This document shows, one piece after another, positions 36,300-45,811 of a DNA stretch of 64,000 nt. The stretch lies in contig NZ_CP030050.1 in the NCBI RefSeq assembly GCF_015291705.1, forward strand, positions 9,301,001-9,365,000, read 5' to 3'. Origin of the DNA: Bradyrhizobium arachidis. Its GTDB lineage: Bacteria > Pseudomonadota > Alphaproteobacteria > Rhizobiales > Xanthobacteraceae. The notes beneath the pieces were generated by a model that worked only from the letters and a program-made list of their open reading frames with translations, made no database searches and was not told the DNA's origin. A program made the position numbers and the translations under genes. Within the stretch, counting starts at the first letter, position 1, and each line of letters opens with the position of its first letter.

Positions 36300-37769
36300 T
36301 TACTGGAACGCGACTTCGGCGAAGCTGCGGAGTTTTCGCGAGTGCAGCCGCTCGGATTCCTGCTGCTTCAGCCGCTCCAGCGCCTTCAGGCCGATCTCGA
36401 GATGCTGGCCGACGCGGCGACGGTAGAATTCGCTGGCCATGCCGGCGAGCTTGATCTCGCCATGCAGCGGCTTGTCGGAGACGCAGAGCAGCGTGCCGTA
36501 GGGAACGCGGAAGCGATAGCCGTTGGCAGCGATCGCGGCCGATTCCATGTCGAGCGCCACCGCGCGCGATTGCGACATACGGCGGATCACGGCGGGCCCG
36601 GAGATCTCCCAATTGCGGTTATCGACACTCGCTACTGTGCCGGTGCGCATCAAGCGCTTGAGCTCGAACCCCTCAAGCCCGGTGACATCCTCGACGGCTT
36701 GTTCGAGTGCGACCTGCATCTCGGCCAGCGCCGGGATCGGCACCCAGAGCGGCAGCTCGCGGTCGAGCACATGGTCCTCACGCACATAACCATGCGCGAG
36801 CACGTAGTCACCGAGACGCTGCGTGTTGCGCAGGCCCGCGCAATGGCCGAGCATCAGCCAGGCGTGCGGCCGCAGCACCGCGACATGGTCGGTGACGTTG
36901 CGCGCGTTGGACGGGCCGGTGCCGATGTTGATCAGGCTGATGCCGCGATAGCCCGGCGTGACAAGATGGAAGGCAGGCATCTGCGGCGCGCGCACGGGCG
37001 CCGTCCCGCTGGTCGCGCCGCCATTCTGCATGATCACATTGCCGGGCGCGACGAAGGAGTCGAGGCCAGCCTCACCCGACTGAAGCCGCTGCTGGCAGAG
37101 CTGCGCGAAGGCATCGACATAGAACTGGTAGTTGGTGAAAATGACAAAGTTCTGGAAATGCTCGGGATCGGTGCCGGTGTAGTGATAGAGCCGGCGCAGC
37201 GAGTAATCGACGCGCGCCGCGCGGAACAGCGAGAGCGGCTCGGGCGCACCAGGCTGGAGCTCGAAGGTGCCGTCAGCGATGGAATCGTCCATAGTGGCGA
37301 GATCGGGCACGTCGAACGCATCGCGCAGCGATCGCGTGACGGTGGAATTCTCGCTGGTGGTGATGGCGGCTTCGATATTGATGTCGCGGCGATAGGCGAA
37401 ATGGATCGGGATCGGCTCGGCGGATTCGCCGATCTCGACGGGCACGCCGTGGTTTTGGATCAGAAGGCCGATCTGCTCGATCAGGTACGCGCGAAACAGG
37501 TCCGGCCGCGTCACGCTGGTCTCGTGCACGCCGGGTCCGGCGACGAAGCCGTAAGCGAGACGCGAATCCAGCCGCGCATGCGTCGCGGTGGTGACGCGGA
37601 CGAAGGGATAATAGGCCCGCACCCGTGTCGTGACGGCTTCGCCATTGACGTAAGCCTCGAACCGGTCGCGCAGGAATTTTGTATTGCGCTCGTAGATCTC
37701 CTCGAGCCGGGCGACGGCGAGGCTGGCGTCGGTGAAGGATTTTGTGGCGATGGAGGGGGGAGATTGCAT
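36300..37769 (-). CDS. amn: AMP nucleosidase
   Basis: 489 residues, like the 484 of the E. coli enzyme. It splits AMP to adenine and ribose 5-phosphate. The N-terminal Amn domain covers about 10-170 (VTTRVRAYYPFVRVTTATHA). The C-terminal nucleoside phosphorylase-like domain has NIGTGPSNARNVTDHVAVLR, LMLGHCAGLRNTQRLGDYVL and ALDMESAAIAANGYRFRVPY with the catalytic region, then LLCVSDKPLHGEIK. A longer frame to 37886 reads through a repeat and is rejected. Monocistronic. Confidence 0.95.
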   Translation of the reverse strand: MQSPPSIATKSFTDASLAVARLEEIYERNTKFLRDRFEAYVNGEAVTTRVRAYYPFVRVTTATHARLDSRLAYGFVAGPGVHETSVTRPDLFRAYLIEQIGLLIQNHGVPVEIGESAEPIPIHFAYRRDINIEAAITTSENSTVTRSLRDAFDVPDLATMDDSIADGTFELQPGAPEPLSLFRAARVDYSLRRLYHYTGTDPEHFQNFVIFTNYQFYVDAFAQLCQQRLQSGEAGLDSFVAPGNVIMQNGGATSGTAPVRAPQMPAFHLVTPGYRGISLINIGTGPSNARNVTDHVAVLRPHAWLMLGHCAGLRNTQRLGDYVLAHGYVREDHVLDRELPLWVPIPALAEMQVALEQAVEDVTGLEGFELKRLMRTGTVASVDNRNWEISGPAVIRRMSQSRAVALDMESAAIAANGYRFRVPYGTLLCVSDKPLHGEIKLAGMASEFYRRRVGQHLEIGLKALERLKQQESERLHSRKLRSFAEVAFQ

Positions 37770-37825
37770 TGGTCGACCGCCGGTTTGCTGAGGCTTGAGT
37801 CGAACTATAGCAAAGAAGGCGGTGC

Positions 37826-37914
37826 CGTAGGGTGGGCAAAGCGAAGCGTGCCCACCATCCTGCTCATCGTAAGAAATGGCGGGCACGGAGCGTTGCGCCT
37901 TTGCCCACCCTACG
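37826..37914. repeat. GTAGGGTGGGCA-type repeat, copy 4
   Basis: CGTAGGGTGGGCAAAGCGAA at the left, inverted GCGCCTTTGCCCACCCTACG at the right, with CGTGCCCACCAT and GGCGGGCACGG inside. Confidence 0.9.
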
Positions 37915-37927
37915 AGATCACGCCGCT

Positions 37928-38032
37928 GTCATGCCCCGGCTTGACCGGGACATCCAGCACGCCGCGGCCTCTCGGTTCAATCACTGACGTCTCTGGAATA
38001 CTGGATCGCCCGGTCAAGCCGGGCGATGACAG
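37928..38032. repeat. TGTCATGCCCCGGCTTGACC-type palindromic repeat
   Basis: GTCATGCCCCGGCTTGACCG at the left and CGGTCAAGCCGGGCGATGAC inverted at the right form a long imperfect stem over about 105 bases. It directly follows copy 4 of the GGGTGGGCA family, so two repeat families sit in tandem between genes. Confidence 0.85.
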
Positions 38033-38068
38033 CGAGCACGGGACTCCGGGATGACGCGCTGTCGCGCG

Positions 38069-39403
38069 TCACTTCTCGCGGAAGGCCCGCATCAGCTGGT
38101 CGTGCAGCGGCTTCATCAGGTAGGACAGCATGGTGCGGTCGCCGGTCTGGACGAAGGCCTCGACGGGCATGCCGGGGATCAGCTTGACGTCGCCGAGGCG
38201 GGCGACCTCTTCGGCCGGCATCGAGACGCGGATGGTGTAGTAGCTCTGGCCGGTGCGCTGGTCGGTGGTGACGTCGGGCGAGACGCGGCTGACGACGCCG
38301 TTGAGCTCGGGCGTGGTGCGCTGGTTGAAGGCGGACAGGCGCAGCAGCGTCTTCTGGCCGATCTGGAGCTTGTCGATGTCGACCGGATTGACCTTGGCCT
38401 CGACCTGGAGATCGTCGGCCTGCGGCACGATCAGCATCAGGGTGTCGCCTGCGGTGACGACGCCGCCGACGGTATGCACCGTCGATTGCAGCACCATGCC
38501 GTCCTGCGGCGCGCGGATGTCGACGCGGCGGAGCTGGTCCTCGGCGGCGACCTTGCGCTCGATCAATTCGCCGATCTTGTCGTTGGTCTCGCGCAAATCC
38601 TTGGAGACCTCGCTCACCATGTCCTTGTCGACCTGGATGATCTGAAGCTCGGTCTCGGTGATCTTGCCCTTGGCCTGCGCGCGCGAAGCGATGTATTGCG
38701 CGCGCTCGCCATTGAGGCGGGCCGCATCGCGCTCGAGCTGGGTCAGACGCGAAATCTGCACCAGACGCTTGTCGTAGAGGTCGCGGACACCGGTGAGCTC
38801 GTTCTGGACCAGCGCGATCTCCTTGTCCTTGGCCGTCTCCTGCGCGGACAGACCCTCGATCTCCTCGTTGAGCTGCAGGACGCGCTCGCGCAGCTGCGCC
38901 TTCTGGCCCGCGCGACCGTTGACGCGGACGTCGAACAGCTTGGTTTCGGCGGAGAGCAGCGCCTTGACATCGGGGTCGTCCGCGCGATCAAGCAGGGCCT
39001 TCGGAAACTCGATTTTGTCGATGCCGCGCTGCTCGGCCTGCAGCCGCGCCGTGCGTGCCTGCGCGGCGTCGAGATTCTTGGTGACGATGGCAAGGTTCGC
39101 CTTGGTCACGGTGTCATCGAGCCGCACCACGATGTCGCCGGCCTTGACCACGTCGCCGTCGCGGGCGCGCAGCTCGCCGACCACACCGCCGGTCGGGTGC
39201 TGTACCTTCTTGACGTTGGATTCGACCACGATCTGACCGGGCGCGATCAGCGCGCCCGAGATCAGCACGGTGGATGCCCAGCCGCCGAGGCCGAGGACGA
39301 GCACCAGCACGATGGTGAGCCCGAGGATCAGGTGGAATCTGATCGACTGCCGCACGGTCTTCGTCGCAGCGGGCTTTGGCCCGCCAATGGCCATCGTGCT
39401 CAT
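38069..39403 (-). CDS. Type I secretion membrane fusion protein (HlyD/PrtE family)
   Basis: 444 residues. A short cytoplasmic N-terminus and one membrane helix (about 24-46, LILGLTIVLVLVLGLGGW), then a periplasmic part: QHPTGGVVGELRARDGDVVK (lipoyl half), long coiled coil (about 100-290), second half IRAPQDGMVLQSTVHTVGGV, and the HlyD signature in the beta-barrel up to GDVKLIPGMPVEAFVQTGDR. It bridges the inner-membrane ABC transporter and an outer-membrane TolC-like channel. The start overlaps the ABC gene by four bases (ATGA). Confidence 0.93.
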   Translation of the reverse strand: MSTMAIGGPKPAATKTVRQSIRFHLILGLTIVLVLVLGLGGWASTVLISGALIAPGQIVVESNVKKVQHPTGGVVGELRARDGDVVKAGDIVVRLDDTVTKANLAIVTKNLDAAQARTARLQAEQRGIDKIEFPKALLDRADDPDVKALLSAETKLFDVRVNGRAGQKAQLRERVLQLNEEIEGLSAQETAKDKEIALVQNELTGVRDLYDKRLVQISRLTQLERDAARLNGERAQYIASRAQAKGKITETELQIIQVDKDMVSEVSKDLRETNDKIGELIERKVAAEDQLRRVDIRAPQDGMVLQSTVHTVGGVVTAGDTLMLIVPQADDLQVEAKVNPVDIDKLQIGQKTLLRLSAFNQRTTPELNGVVSRVSPDVTTDQRTGQSYYTIRVSMPAEEVARLGDVKLIPGMPVEAFVQTGDRTMLSYLMKPLHDQLMRAFREK

Positions 39404-41148
39404 GCCTTGGCTCCGCCTTCGCTGACGACCTTGATCGGTGCCGTCGGCACCGCCCGCGGCTGGAGCACCTGCGCAAGCACCTGCTCCTTCGGGCCGAAGG
39501 CCTGCATGCGGCCGTCGCGCAGCACCAGGATCTGGTCGACCGCCTCGACGCCGATCGGGCGGTGCGCCACCACGATGACGATGGCGCCGCGCTCACGCGC
39601 GGAGCGGATGGCGCGGGTCAGCGCCTCGTCGCCTTCGGTGTCGAGGTTGGAGTTGGGCTCATCGAGCACGACCAGGAACGGATTGCCGTAGAGCGCGCGC
39701 GCCAGCGCCACGCGCTGCGCCTGGCCAGCAGAGAGCGCAGTGCCCTGCTCGCCGACCTGGGTGTTGTAGCCCTCGCGCATCTTGATGATCATCTCGTGCA
39801 CGCCGGCCTCCTTGGCCGCGGCGATGATGGCGTCGGACGTCGCCTCGGGATCGAATCGGCAGATGTTCTGCGCGATGGTGCCGCCGAACAGCTCGACGTC
39901 CTGCGGCAGATAGCCGATGTGGCGGCCGAGCGCGTCGGACGACCATTGGTCAAGCGCTGCGCCGTCGAGCCGCACCTTGCCGCGCACCGGCTGCCAGACG
40001 CCGACCAACGCGCGGATCAGCGAGGATTTGCCGGAGCCGCTCGGACCGATCACGCCGAGGCCGTTGCCGGCCTGGAGTGCGAAGGTGACGTCCTGCACGA
40101 TCAGGCGCTGGTCGCCCGGCGGCACCATGGCGACGCCTTCGACCGACAGGCGGCTGGTGGGCGCCTGCAGCTGGGTCGGCATCGCCTGCGCCGGCATCTG
40201 CTCGAGCAGCCGCGTGAGGCGCTGCCAGCTCTGGCGCGCCGCGACGAAGGATTTCCAGTGCGCAATGGCAAGATCGACCGGCGCCAGCGCGCGGGCCGAC
40301 AGGATCGAACCAGCGATGATGATGCCGGCGGTCGCCTCCTGGTGGATGACGAGATAGGCGCCGACCGCGAGCACGGCCGATTGCAGCATCATGCGCAGCA
40401 CCTTGGCGACTGCGCCGAGACCGCCGGCGACGTCGCTCGCACGCTGATTGCCGGCGAGATATTTTTCGTTGGCCTCGCTCCAGCGCGCGTTCATGCGGCC
40501 GGCCATGCCCATCGACACCATGACTTCGGCGTTGCGGCGGCTGGCGGCGGCGAGATCATTGCGCTGCGCGGCAAGGCCCATCGCCTCCTTCGCCGGCTGG
40601 CGGGACAGGAATTCGGTGACCAGCGTCAACCCGACCAGGATGATGGCACCGACCAGGGCGGTGACGCCGATCATGACATGGAAGGCGAAGCAGATGGCGA
40701 GGTAGAGCGGCAGCCAGGGCAGATCGAAGAATGCGCTCGGGCCCATGCTGCCGAGGAAGGAGCGGACATTGTCTAGGTCGCGCAGCGGCTGCAGGCCCTC
40801 GTTGCGGCTGCCGACCAGCAGCGGCAGGCGGACGATGGTGTCGAACACGCGCTTGTTGAGGGCGTCGTCCAGCGCGGTGCCGACCCGCCCGAGGATGCGG
40901 TTGCGGATCATGTCGAGCACGCCCTGCGCCATGTAGAGGAAGCTGGCGAGGATGATGAGGCCGACCAGCGTCGGGATGCTGCGGCTCGGCAGCACCCGGT
41001 CATAGACCTCCAGCATGAAGATCGACCCGGTCAGATAGAGCAGGTTGATCATGCAGCTCATCAAGCCGACGCCGACGAACGCCGTGCGACACGCGCGCAA
41101 GGCGTCACCGAGCTCTGAACGGCGGACGCCAGGTACGGCTGCCATCAA
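39400..41148 (-). CDS. Type I secretion ABC transporter (PrtD family)
   Basis: 582 residues. The membrane domain has about six helices (20-290) with LFLTGSIFMLEVYDRVLP-like early sequence (reads LYLTGSIFMLEVYDRVLPSR), and there is no N-terminal C39 peptidase. The ATPase has Walker A GPSGSGKSSLIRAL (about 367), signature LSAGQAQRVALARAL and Walker B FLVVLDEPNSNLD, with the QDVELFGGTIAQNI Q-loop. This is the exporter of proteases, S-layer or RTX/VCBS adhesins with C-terminal signals. No substrate gene is adjacent; the giant adhesin at 54038 is the best candidate in this window. Confidence 0.93.
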   Translation of the reverse strand: MMAAVPGVRRSELGDALRACRTAFVGVGLMSCMINLLYLTGSIFMLEVYDRVLPSRSIPTLVGLIILASFLYMAQGVLDMIRNRILGRVGTALDDALNKRVFDTIVRLPLLVGSRNEGLQPLRDLDNVRSFLGSMGPSAFFDLPWLPLYLAICFAFHVMIGVTALVGAIILVGLTLVTEFLSRQPAKEAMGLAAQRNDLAAASRRNAEVMVSMGMAGRMNARWSEANEKYLAGNQRASDVAGGLGAVAKVLRMMLQSAVLAVGAYLVIHQEATAGIIIAGSILSARALAPVDLAIAHWKSFVAARQSWQRLTRLLEQMPAQAMPTQLQAPTSRLSVEGVAMVPPGDQRLIVQDVTFALQAGNGLGVIGPSGSGKSSLIRALVGVWQPVRGKVRLDGAALDQWSSDALGRHIGYLPQDVELFGGTIAQNICRFDPEATSDAIIAAAKEAGVHEMIIKMREGYNTQVGEQGTALSAGQAQRVALARALYGNPFLVVLDEPNSNLDTEGDEALTRAIRSARERGAIVIVVAHRPIGVEAVDQILVLRDGRMQAFGPKEQVLAQVLQPRAVPTAPIKVVSEGGAKA

Positions 41149-41394
41149 TCTGATCTCTTTCGGGTAAGGGGCAAAGCCCCAGATTTCACAGGTTCAGGCG
41201 TACTCGACCGGGATTAACATCGTCTTCTCCCTGTTGAGCGCAGTCGAATAAATCCAGGACCCCGATGGGCCACATCTACCCCTGATGGGCCCGCGCGCAA
41301 GTCCGGTATTTCACAGGCTTTGCGGCTTTTTATAGCAGACGTTTCCGCCTCTCCCCAGTGCGGAGAGAGGCGGAAGGTTCCGAACAGGGGGCGG

Positions 41395-41664
41395 CTAGAA
41401 CCTACCGCCGCCGCGCACCAGACGGACCACCAGCAGCAGGATCACCGCGCCGATGGCGGAATAGACGATCTCTGACACGAGGCCCGTCCCGAGACGAATG
41501 CCGAGCTTGGGAAACAGGAAGCTCGCCACCAGCGCGCCGGCGATGCCGACCACGATGTCGCCGATGATGCCGAACCCGGTTCCGCGCACCACCTTGCCGG
41601 CGAGCCAGCCGGCCACCAAGCCGACGAACAGGATGACAAGCAGGCCTTCGTTGGAAATGTGCAT
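41395..41664 (-). CDS. GlsB/YeaQ/YmgE family membrane protein
   Basis: 89 residues, GAGAGGGA site. Three membrane helices: LLVILFVGLVAGWLAGKVVR, GIIGDIVVGIAGALVASFLF and IVYSAIGAVILLLVVRLVRG. The motif GWLAGKVVRGTGFGIIGDIV is the family signature (transglycosylase-associated protein family). Usually induced by general stress; mechanism unknown. It is upstream of the secretion operon's end but on its own transcript. Confidence 0.93.
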   Translation of the reverse strand: MHISNEGLLVILFVGLVAGWLAGKVVRGTGFGIIGDIVVGIAGALVASFLFPKLGIRLGTGLVSEIVYSAIGAVILLLVVRLVRGGGRF

Positions 41665-42170
41665 CAGTTAAGTCCCTCTCCGTAAACGGCCCGCATGGAA
41701 CGGGAACCGGGATGAATGGGGTGTGAATGCTGTTCCCCACGCCCCGGTTGCGGCTGCGAAAACAAAAAGTGTCGAAAACAACCCCATGCACAGTAGGAGC
41801 TGCGCTGGCGGTCGGTGCGGGGTGGAGTGTGACAACTGCGTGTTGTCGTGGAGGAATTTAGAGGAAGCGCGCGGTTCGACGTGAGGGGCGCGGTGCGCTC
41901 ACTTTCCCGTCCCGTTTTCCCGCACATTTGCGAAGTGAGGGTCGCACTTCTCTCTCGTTCCCTCCCCCTTGCGGGGGAGGGGCAGGGAGAGGGGTGGCCA
42001 CACGGGGACTCTCTCTGTGGCGCCGCTCCGCTCACCCCGACAACGAATGCCTTTTGCTGGGCTACCCCTCTCCCCCGCCCTCCCCCGCAAGGGGGGAGGG
42101 AGCGCAGTTGTGCGCTTGGTTGGAGCTTGGCTCACATGGACAAAAACACGCTCGCGACGAAGCGCACCGG
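41665..42170. other. Intergenic region with one repeat, no gene seen
   Basis: The left part (41665-41880) holds the promoter of the GlsB-type gene. A repeat is at 41959-42102. The remaining frames are Pro/Arg-rich readings of the repeat and are not supported as genes. Confidence 0.6.
41959..42102. repeat. CTCCCCC-type imperfect palindrome, copy 4 (variant)
   Basis: CCCTCCCCCTTGCGGGGGAG at the left and CTCCCCCGCAAGGGGGGAGG at the right. It is a diverged member of the CTCTCCCCGC family, just past the end of the ABC transporter operon. Confidence 0.75.
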
Positions 42171-43145
42171 CTACGTCGCGACCGCCGCCTCCGCCAGCAC
42201 GCACCTCGCCGCCCGGCCCGGGCCGACCTCGACATTCGCAGGCAGCCGCTCCAGGCAGCGCGGCTCGGCGAGCTTGCAGCGGGGGGCGAAGGAGCAGTTG
42301 TGGGGTTTTTCGGCCAGTGACGGCGGGGTGCCGGGGATGGTTTCGAGCCGCTGCCCTCGCCTGGCGCCGTGGATGGTGGAGGCGAGCAGGCCCTTGGCAT
42401 AGGGGTGCACCGGGCTGCGGACGATGTCGCGCAGAGTCCCCTGCTCCACGATCTGGCCGGCATACATCACCGCGACGCGGTCGCAGATCTCGATGGCGAC
42501 GCCGATATCGTGGGTGACGAAGATCACGGACATGCCGAACTCGCGCTGCAGTTCGCGCAAGAGCAACAATATCTGGATCTGCACGGTGGCATCGAGCGCC
42601 GTGGTCGGCTCGTCCGCAAGCAAGATCTTGGGCCGGCAGGCGAGCGCGAGCGCGATCATGGCGCGCTGGCGCATGCCGCCGGACATCTCGTGCGGATAGG
42701 CGTCGAGCCGGCGTTTTGCCGAGGGAATGCGGACGACCTCGAGCATTTCGAGCGCACGCGCGCGCCCCTCTGCAAAGCTCTTGCCTTCATGGCGCACGAC
42801 GCTTTCGGCGATCTGAGCGCCGATGGTGTAGACCGGATCGAGCGCCAGTGCCGGCTCCTGGAAGATCATCGAGACGGTCTGGCCACGGAACGACGACAGC
42901 TGCTCGTCATTCATGGCAAGCACGTCGCGCCCCATGACGTTCACCGTGCCAGTGATCTGCGTGCGCTTCTTCGGCAATAGCCGCATCAAGGCGCGCAGGG
43001 TCACGCTCTTGCCCGAACCGGATTCGCCGAGCAGGCCCAGCACCTCACTGTTGCCAAGCGAGAGATTGAGATCGTTCACGGCATAGACCGTGCGCTCGCC
43101 GGTGAAGCGGATGTTGAGGCCCGAGATCTCGACGAGGTTTGTCAT
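42171..43145 (-). CDS. Oligopeptide/dipeptide ABC transporter ATPase (DppD type)
   Basis: 324 residues. Walker A GESGSGKS at 40-47, signature MSGGMRQRAMIALALA, Walker B KILLADEPTTALD, and the C-terminal OppD/F extension with the conserved Cys cluster region (CSFAPRCKLAEPRCLERLP), which often binds an iron-sulfur cluster. It powers uptake of peptides, nickel or opine-like solutes. It overlaps the amidase stop by four bases (ATGA) and is the last gene of the operon, away from its partner ATPase. Confidence 0.95.
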   Translation of the reverse strand: MTNLVEISGLNIRFTGERTVYAVNDLNLSLGNSEVLGLLGESGSGKSVTLRALMRLLPKKRTQITGTVNVMGRDVLAMNDEQLSSFRGQTVSMIFQEPALALDPVYTIGAQIAESVVRHEGKSFAEGRARALEMLEVVRIPSAKRRLDAYPHEMSGGMRQRAMIALALACRPKILLADEPTTALDATVQIQILLLLRELQREFGMSVIFVTHDIGVAIEICDRVAVMYAGQIVEQGTLRDIVRSPVHPYAKGLLASTIHGARRGQRLETIPGTPPSLAEKPHNCSFAPRCKLAEPRCLERLPANVEVGPGRAARCVLAEAAVAT

Positions 43146-44557
43146 GACGGCAGTTTCGGCAATCGATCGTGATAGTCGGTGACGCGCTGGAACGCGGCGC
43201 CGATGGTGAGCAGGGTCGCTTCATCGAAGGAGCGGCCGATCAGCTGCATGCCGATCGGAAGACCGCTTTTGGCGAAGCCCGAGGGCACGGTCAGCGACGG
43301 CAGGCCCAGGAAGTTCACCGGACGGGTGAACAGCGTCAGGCGCTGCAACAGCGCCGGCGCATTGGGGCCGCCGCCGACATCGCTCTCCTCGATCGTCGGC
43401 GCTGGGATCGGGGAAGCCGGTGCGATGATCGCATCGACGCCCGATGTCGCCGCGTTGTGCGCGGCCAGCGCCGGACCGCGCCAGCGCATCGCTTCGAGAT
43501 AGGTGATGGCGGGAACGGCGAGCCCGTTCTGAAGCCGCATCAGGACCTGCGTGCCGTAGTCCTGCGGGCGCTCGATCATCCATCGCTTGTGGAAAGCCGC
43601 CGCTTCCGCCGCGAGCACGAGCTGGCTCGCCGCCGACAATTGCCGCTGATCCGGCAGCTCGACCTTGACGATGTCGGCGCCCTCGCGCTTGAGCACCGCA
43701 ATGGTCCCGTCCAGCACACGCGCGACCTCGCTGTCGAGATCGTCGACATAGAACGATGCGGGCACACCGATCTTGAGGCCCTTCAGCGAGCCCTTGGTTG
43801 CGCCGACATAGTCCGACAGCGGCTCGTGGCTGCAGGTGGAATCCGCGGGGTCCGCGCCGGCCATCAGCGCCAGCAGCAGCGCGCAATCTTCCGCAGTGCG
43901 GGCAAGCGGGCCGACGGTGTCGAGCGATTGCGACAGCGGCATCGCGCCGGCGCGGCTGACGCGGCCGACGGTGGTCTTGAGGCCGGTAACGCCGCAGAAA
44001 TGCGCGGGCATGCGGATCGAGCCGCCGGTGTCGGAGCCGAGCGCCGCATAGGTCAGGCGTGCCGCGACCGCCGAGCCTGAGCCGGAGGAGGAGCCGCCGG
44101 TGATATGCGCGACGTTCCAGGGATTGCGCACCGGGCCGTAATGGGCGTTGTGGCCGGTCGGGCCATAGGCGAACTCGGCAAGGTGCAGCGTGCCGAGGCG
44201 GACCTGCCCCGCATCCTTCAGCCGCTGCAAGGCGGTGGAGGTGACAGTCGGAACGAAGTCGCGGCGGATCAGTGAGCCGCAGGTCGCGACATGGCCGGCG
44301 TCGTAATACATGTCCTTGTGCGCGAGCGGCACGCCGTGCAGCGAACCGCGGACATTGCCCTTGGCAAGCTCTGCGTCGGCGGCCTCGGCCGCCTTCAATG
44401 CGGATTCCGCTTCAACCGACATGAAGGCGTTGAGATGCGGCTGCCACTGCGCGATGCGATGCAACAGCGCGCGCGTCACCTCATGCGAGGACACCTGCTT
44501 CATCGCGATCGCTCGCGCGACCTCGGTGAGCGTCATCAAGGCAGGCTCGGTGCTCAT
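43142..44557 (-). CDS. Amidase, AtzE-like, inside the ABC operon
   Basis: 471 residues. Amidase-signature triad: Lys in GVPLAHKDMYYDAGHVATCG, loop ITGGSSSGSGSAVAARLTYA and Ser in ALGSDTGGSIRMPAHFCGVT. It overlaps both neighbours by four bases, so it is translationally coupled to the small DUF4089-like gene before it and the ATPase gene after it. Pairing with a DUF4089 partner recalls AtzE-AtzG (1-carboxybiuret hydrolase complex), itself related to GatA-GatC. The solute imported by the transporter probably carries an amide that this enzyme cleaves. Other amidases cannot be excluded. Confidence 0.9.
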   Translation of the reverse strand: MSTEPALMTLTEVARAIAMKQVSSHEVTRALLHRIAQWQPHLNAFMSVEAESALKAAEAADAELAKGNVRGSLHGVPLAHKDMYYDAGHVATCGSLIRRDFVPTVTSTALQRLKDAGQVRLGTLHLAEFAYGPTGHNAHYGPVRNPWNVAHITGGSSSGSGSAVAARLTYAALGSDTGGSIRMPAHFCGVTGLKTTVGRVSRAGAMPLSQSLDTVGPLARTAEDCALLLALMAGADPADSTCSHEPLSDYVGATKGSLKGLKIGVPASFYVDDLDSEVARVLDGTIAVLKREGADIVKVELPDQRQLSAASQLVLAAEAAAFHKRWMIERPQDYGTQVLMRLQNGLAVPAITYLEAMRWRGPALAAHNAATSGVDAIIAPASPIPAPTIEESDVGGGPNAPALLQRLTLFTRPVNFLGLPSLTVPSGFAKSGLPIGMQLIGRSFDEATLLTIGAAFQRVTDYHDRLPKLPS

Positions 44558-44751
44558 TTCGACACCTTCTGCGTCTGCGCGATCGGATAGAGCGCGGGCT
44601 CGAGGTCGAACGGCAACGTGCCGGCGATGGTCTCAAAGCCCTCGAAGGCAGGCCCGATGGAATTGGAGATCCGCGTTGCGATCTCGTCATCTACGGGGAT
44701 GCCCGCAATCTGCGCGATCGGCTTGATCTCTTTCGGTGTCGGTCTTGTCAT
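44554..44751 (-). CDS. Small DUF4089/AtzG-like amidase partner
   Basis: 65 residues, overlapping the ATPase stop before it and the amidase start after it by four bases each. The core IAQIAGIPVDDEIATRISNS followed by IGPAFEGFETIAGTLPFDLE and PALYPI matches the helical GatC-like DUF4089 pattern, ending in the typical D-x-E-P-A motif. AtzG-type proteins stabilise their amidase partner. Too short for any enzymatic role of its own. Confidence 0.75.
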   Translation of the reverse strand: MTRPTPKEIKPIAQIAGIPVDDEIATRISNSIGPAFEGFETIAGTLPFDLEPALYPIAQTQKVSK

Positions 44752-45809
44752 GCTGTTTCCTCTGCGGGCGCGCGGCTATGGCCTGAACCCGGTATCGCCA
44801 TGTAGCACGCGGCCTCGTGGCCCATTCTATCCAGCGCGGTGAGCTTTGGTGTCGCATTTGCGCAGAGCGGCTCCGCAAACGGACAACGGGTGTGAAAGCG
44901 GCAGCCCGAAGGCGGATCGATCGGATTGGGCGGATCGCCCGTGATCGGCGGCTTCACGGTGCGCTTGTCGGGATCGGAGGACGGCATCGCAGCAAGCAGC
45001 GCGCGCGTGTAGGGATGCGCGGGACTATCCCAGACCTGATCGACCGGGCCGAGCTCGACGACCTCGCCGAGATACATTACCAGCACGCGGTCGGAGATGT
45101 AGCGGACGACGTTGAGGTCGTGGCTGATGAAGAGATAGGTCAGGCCGAACTCGCGCTTGAGATCGGCGAGCAGATTGAGCACCTGCGCCTCGACGGACTT
45201 GTCGAGCGCGGAGACGGCCTCATCCAGGATCACCAGCCGCGGCGACAGCGCCAGCGCACGGGCGATGTTGACGCGCTGGCGCTGGCCGCCCGAGATCTCG
45301 TGCGGATAGCGGTTGGCGAAATTCTCCGGCCGCAGGCCGACCTTGCCGAGCAGCTCGCGCGCCAGGGTGCGGGCCGCGCCATCGGCCATGCCGTGGACCT
45401 TGGGGCCGAACGCGATGGATTCCTCGATGGTGAGGCGCGGATTGAGCGAGGCATAGGAATCCTGGAACACCATCTGCATACCGCGGCGCAGTTCGCGCAG
45501 CGACAGCGATTGGCCGACGGTCATGCCGTCATAGATGATGTCGCCGGTATCGCGCGGCATCAGATGCATCAACAGCCGCGCGGTGGTTGACTTGCCGCAA
45601 CCGGACTCGCCGACGATGCCGACGGTCTCGCCCTTGGCGACGGCGAACGAGACGTTGTCGACGGCGCGCACGGTGCGCTTTGCTGCAAACAGCCCGCCGC
45701 GCACGGGGAAATGCTTGGTCAGGCCGTTGACCTGAAGCAGCGGCTGCGCGACGCCGCCACGGTCTTCGACCGGCTCGAGCATTTCGACGGATGTGTTGCT
45801 CTCGCTCAT
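44748..45809 (-). CDS. Oligopeptide/dipeptide ABC transporter ATPase (DppF type)
   Basis: 353 residues from the ATG two bases after the permease stop codon, with AGGAAC upstream; a much longer open frame above it is the permease gene in another phase. Walker A GESGCGKS (67-74), [20 protein letters not shown] (Q loop), signature [16 protein letters not shown], Walker [21 protein letters not shown]. The oligopeptide-type C-terminus reads [20 protein letters not shown], with a Cys cluster. Confidence 0.95.
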   Translation of the reverse strand: MSESNTSVEMLEPVEDRGGVAQPLLQVNGLTKHFPVRGGLFAAKRTVRAVDNVSFAVAKGETVGIVGESGCGKSTTARLLMHLMPRDTGDIIYDGMTVGQSLSLRELRRGMQMVFQDSYASLNPRLTIEESIAFGPKVHGMADGAARTLARELLGKVGLRPENFANRYPHEISGGQRQRVNIARALALSPRLVILDEAVSALDKSVEAQVLNLLADLKREFGLTYLFISHDLNVVRYISDRVLVMYLGEVVELGPVDQVWDSPAHPYTRALLAAMPSSDPDKRTVKPPITGDPPNPIDPPSGCRFHTRCPFAEPLCANATPKLTALDRMGHEAACYMAIPGSGHSRAPAEETA

Positions 45810-45811
45810 GG

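Noticed and set aside
36294..38054. 586-codon + strand frame opposite AMP nucleosidase
   Set aside because: Antisense to amn, which has a full set of family motifs; the frame ends in two intergenic repeats.
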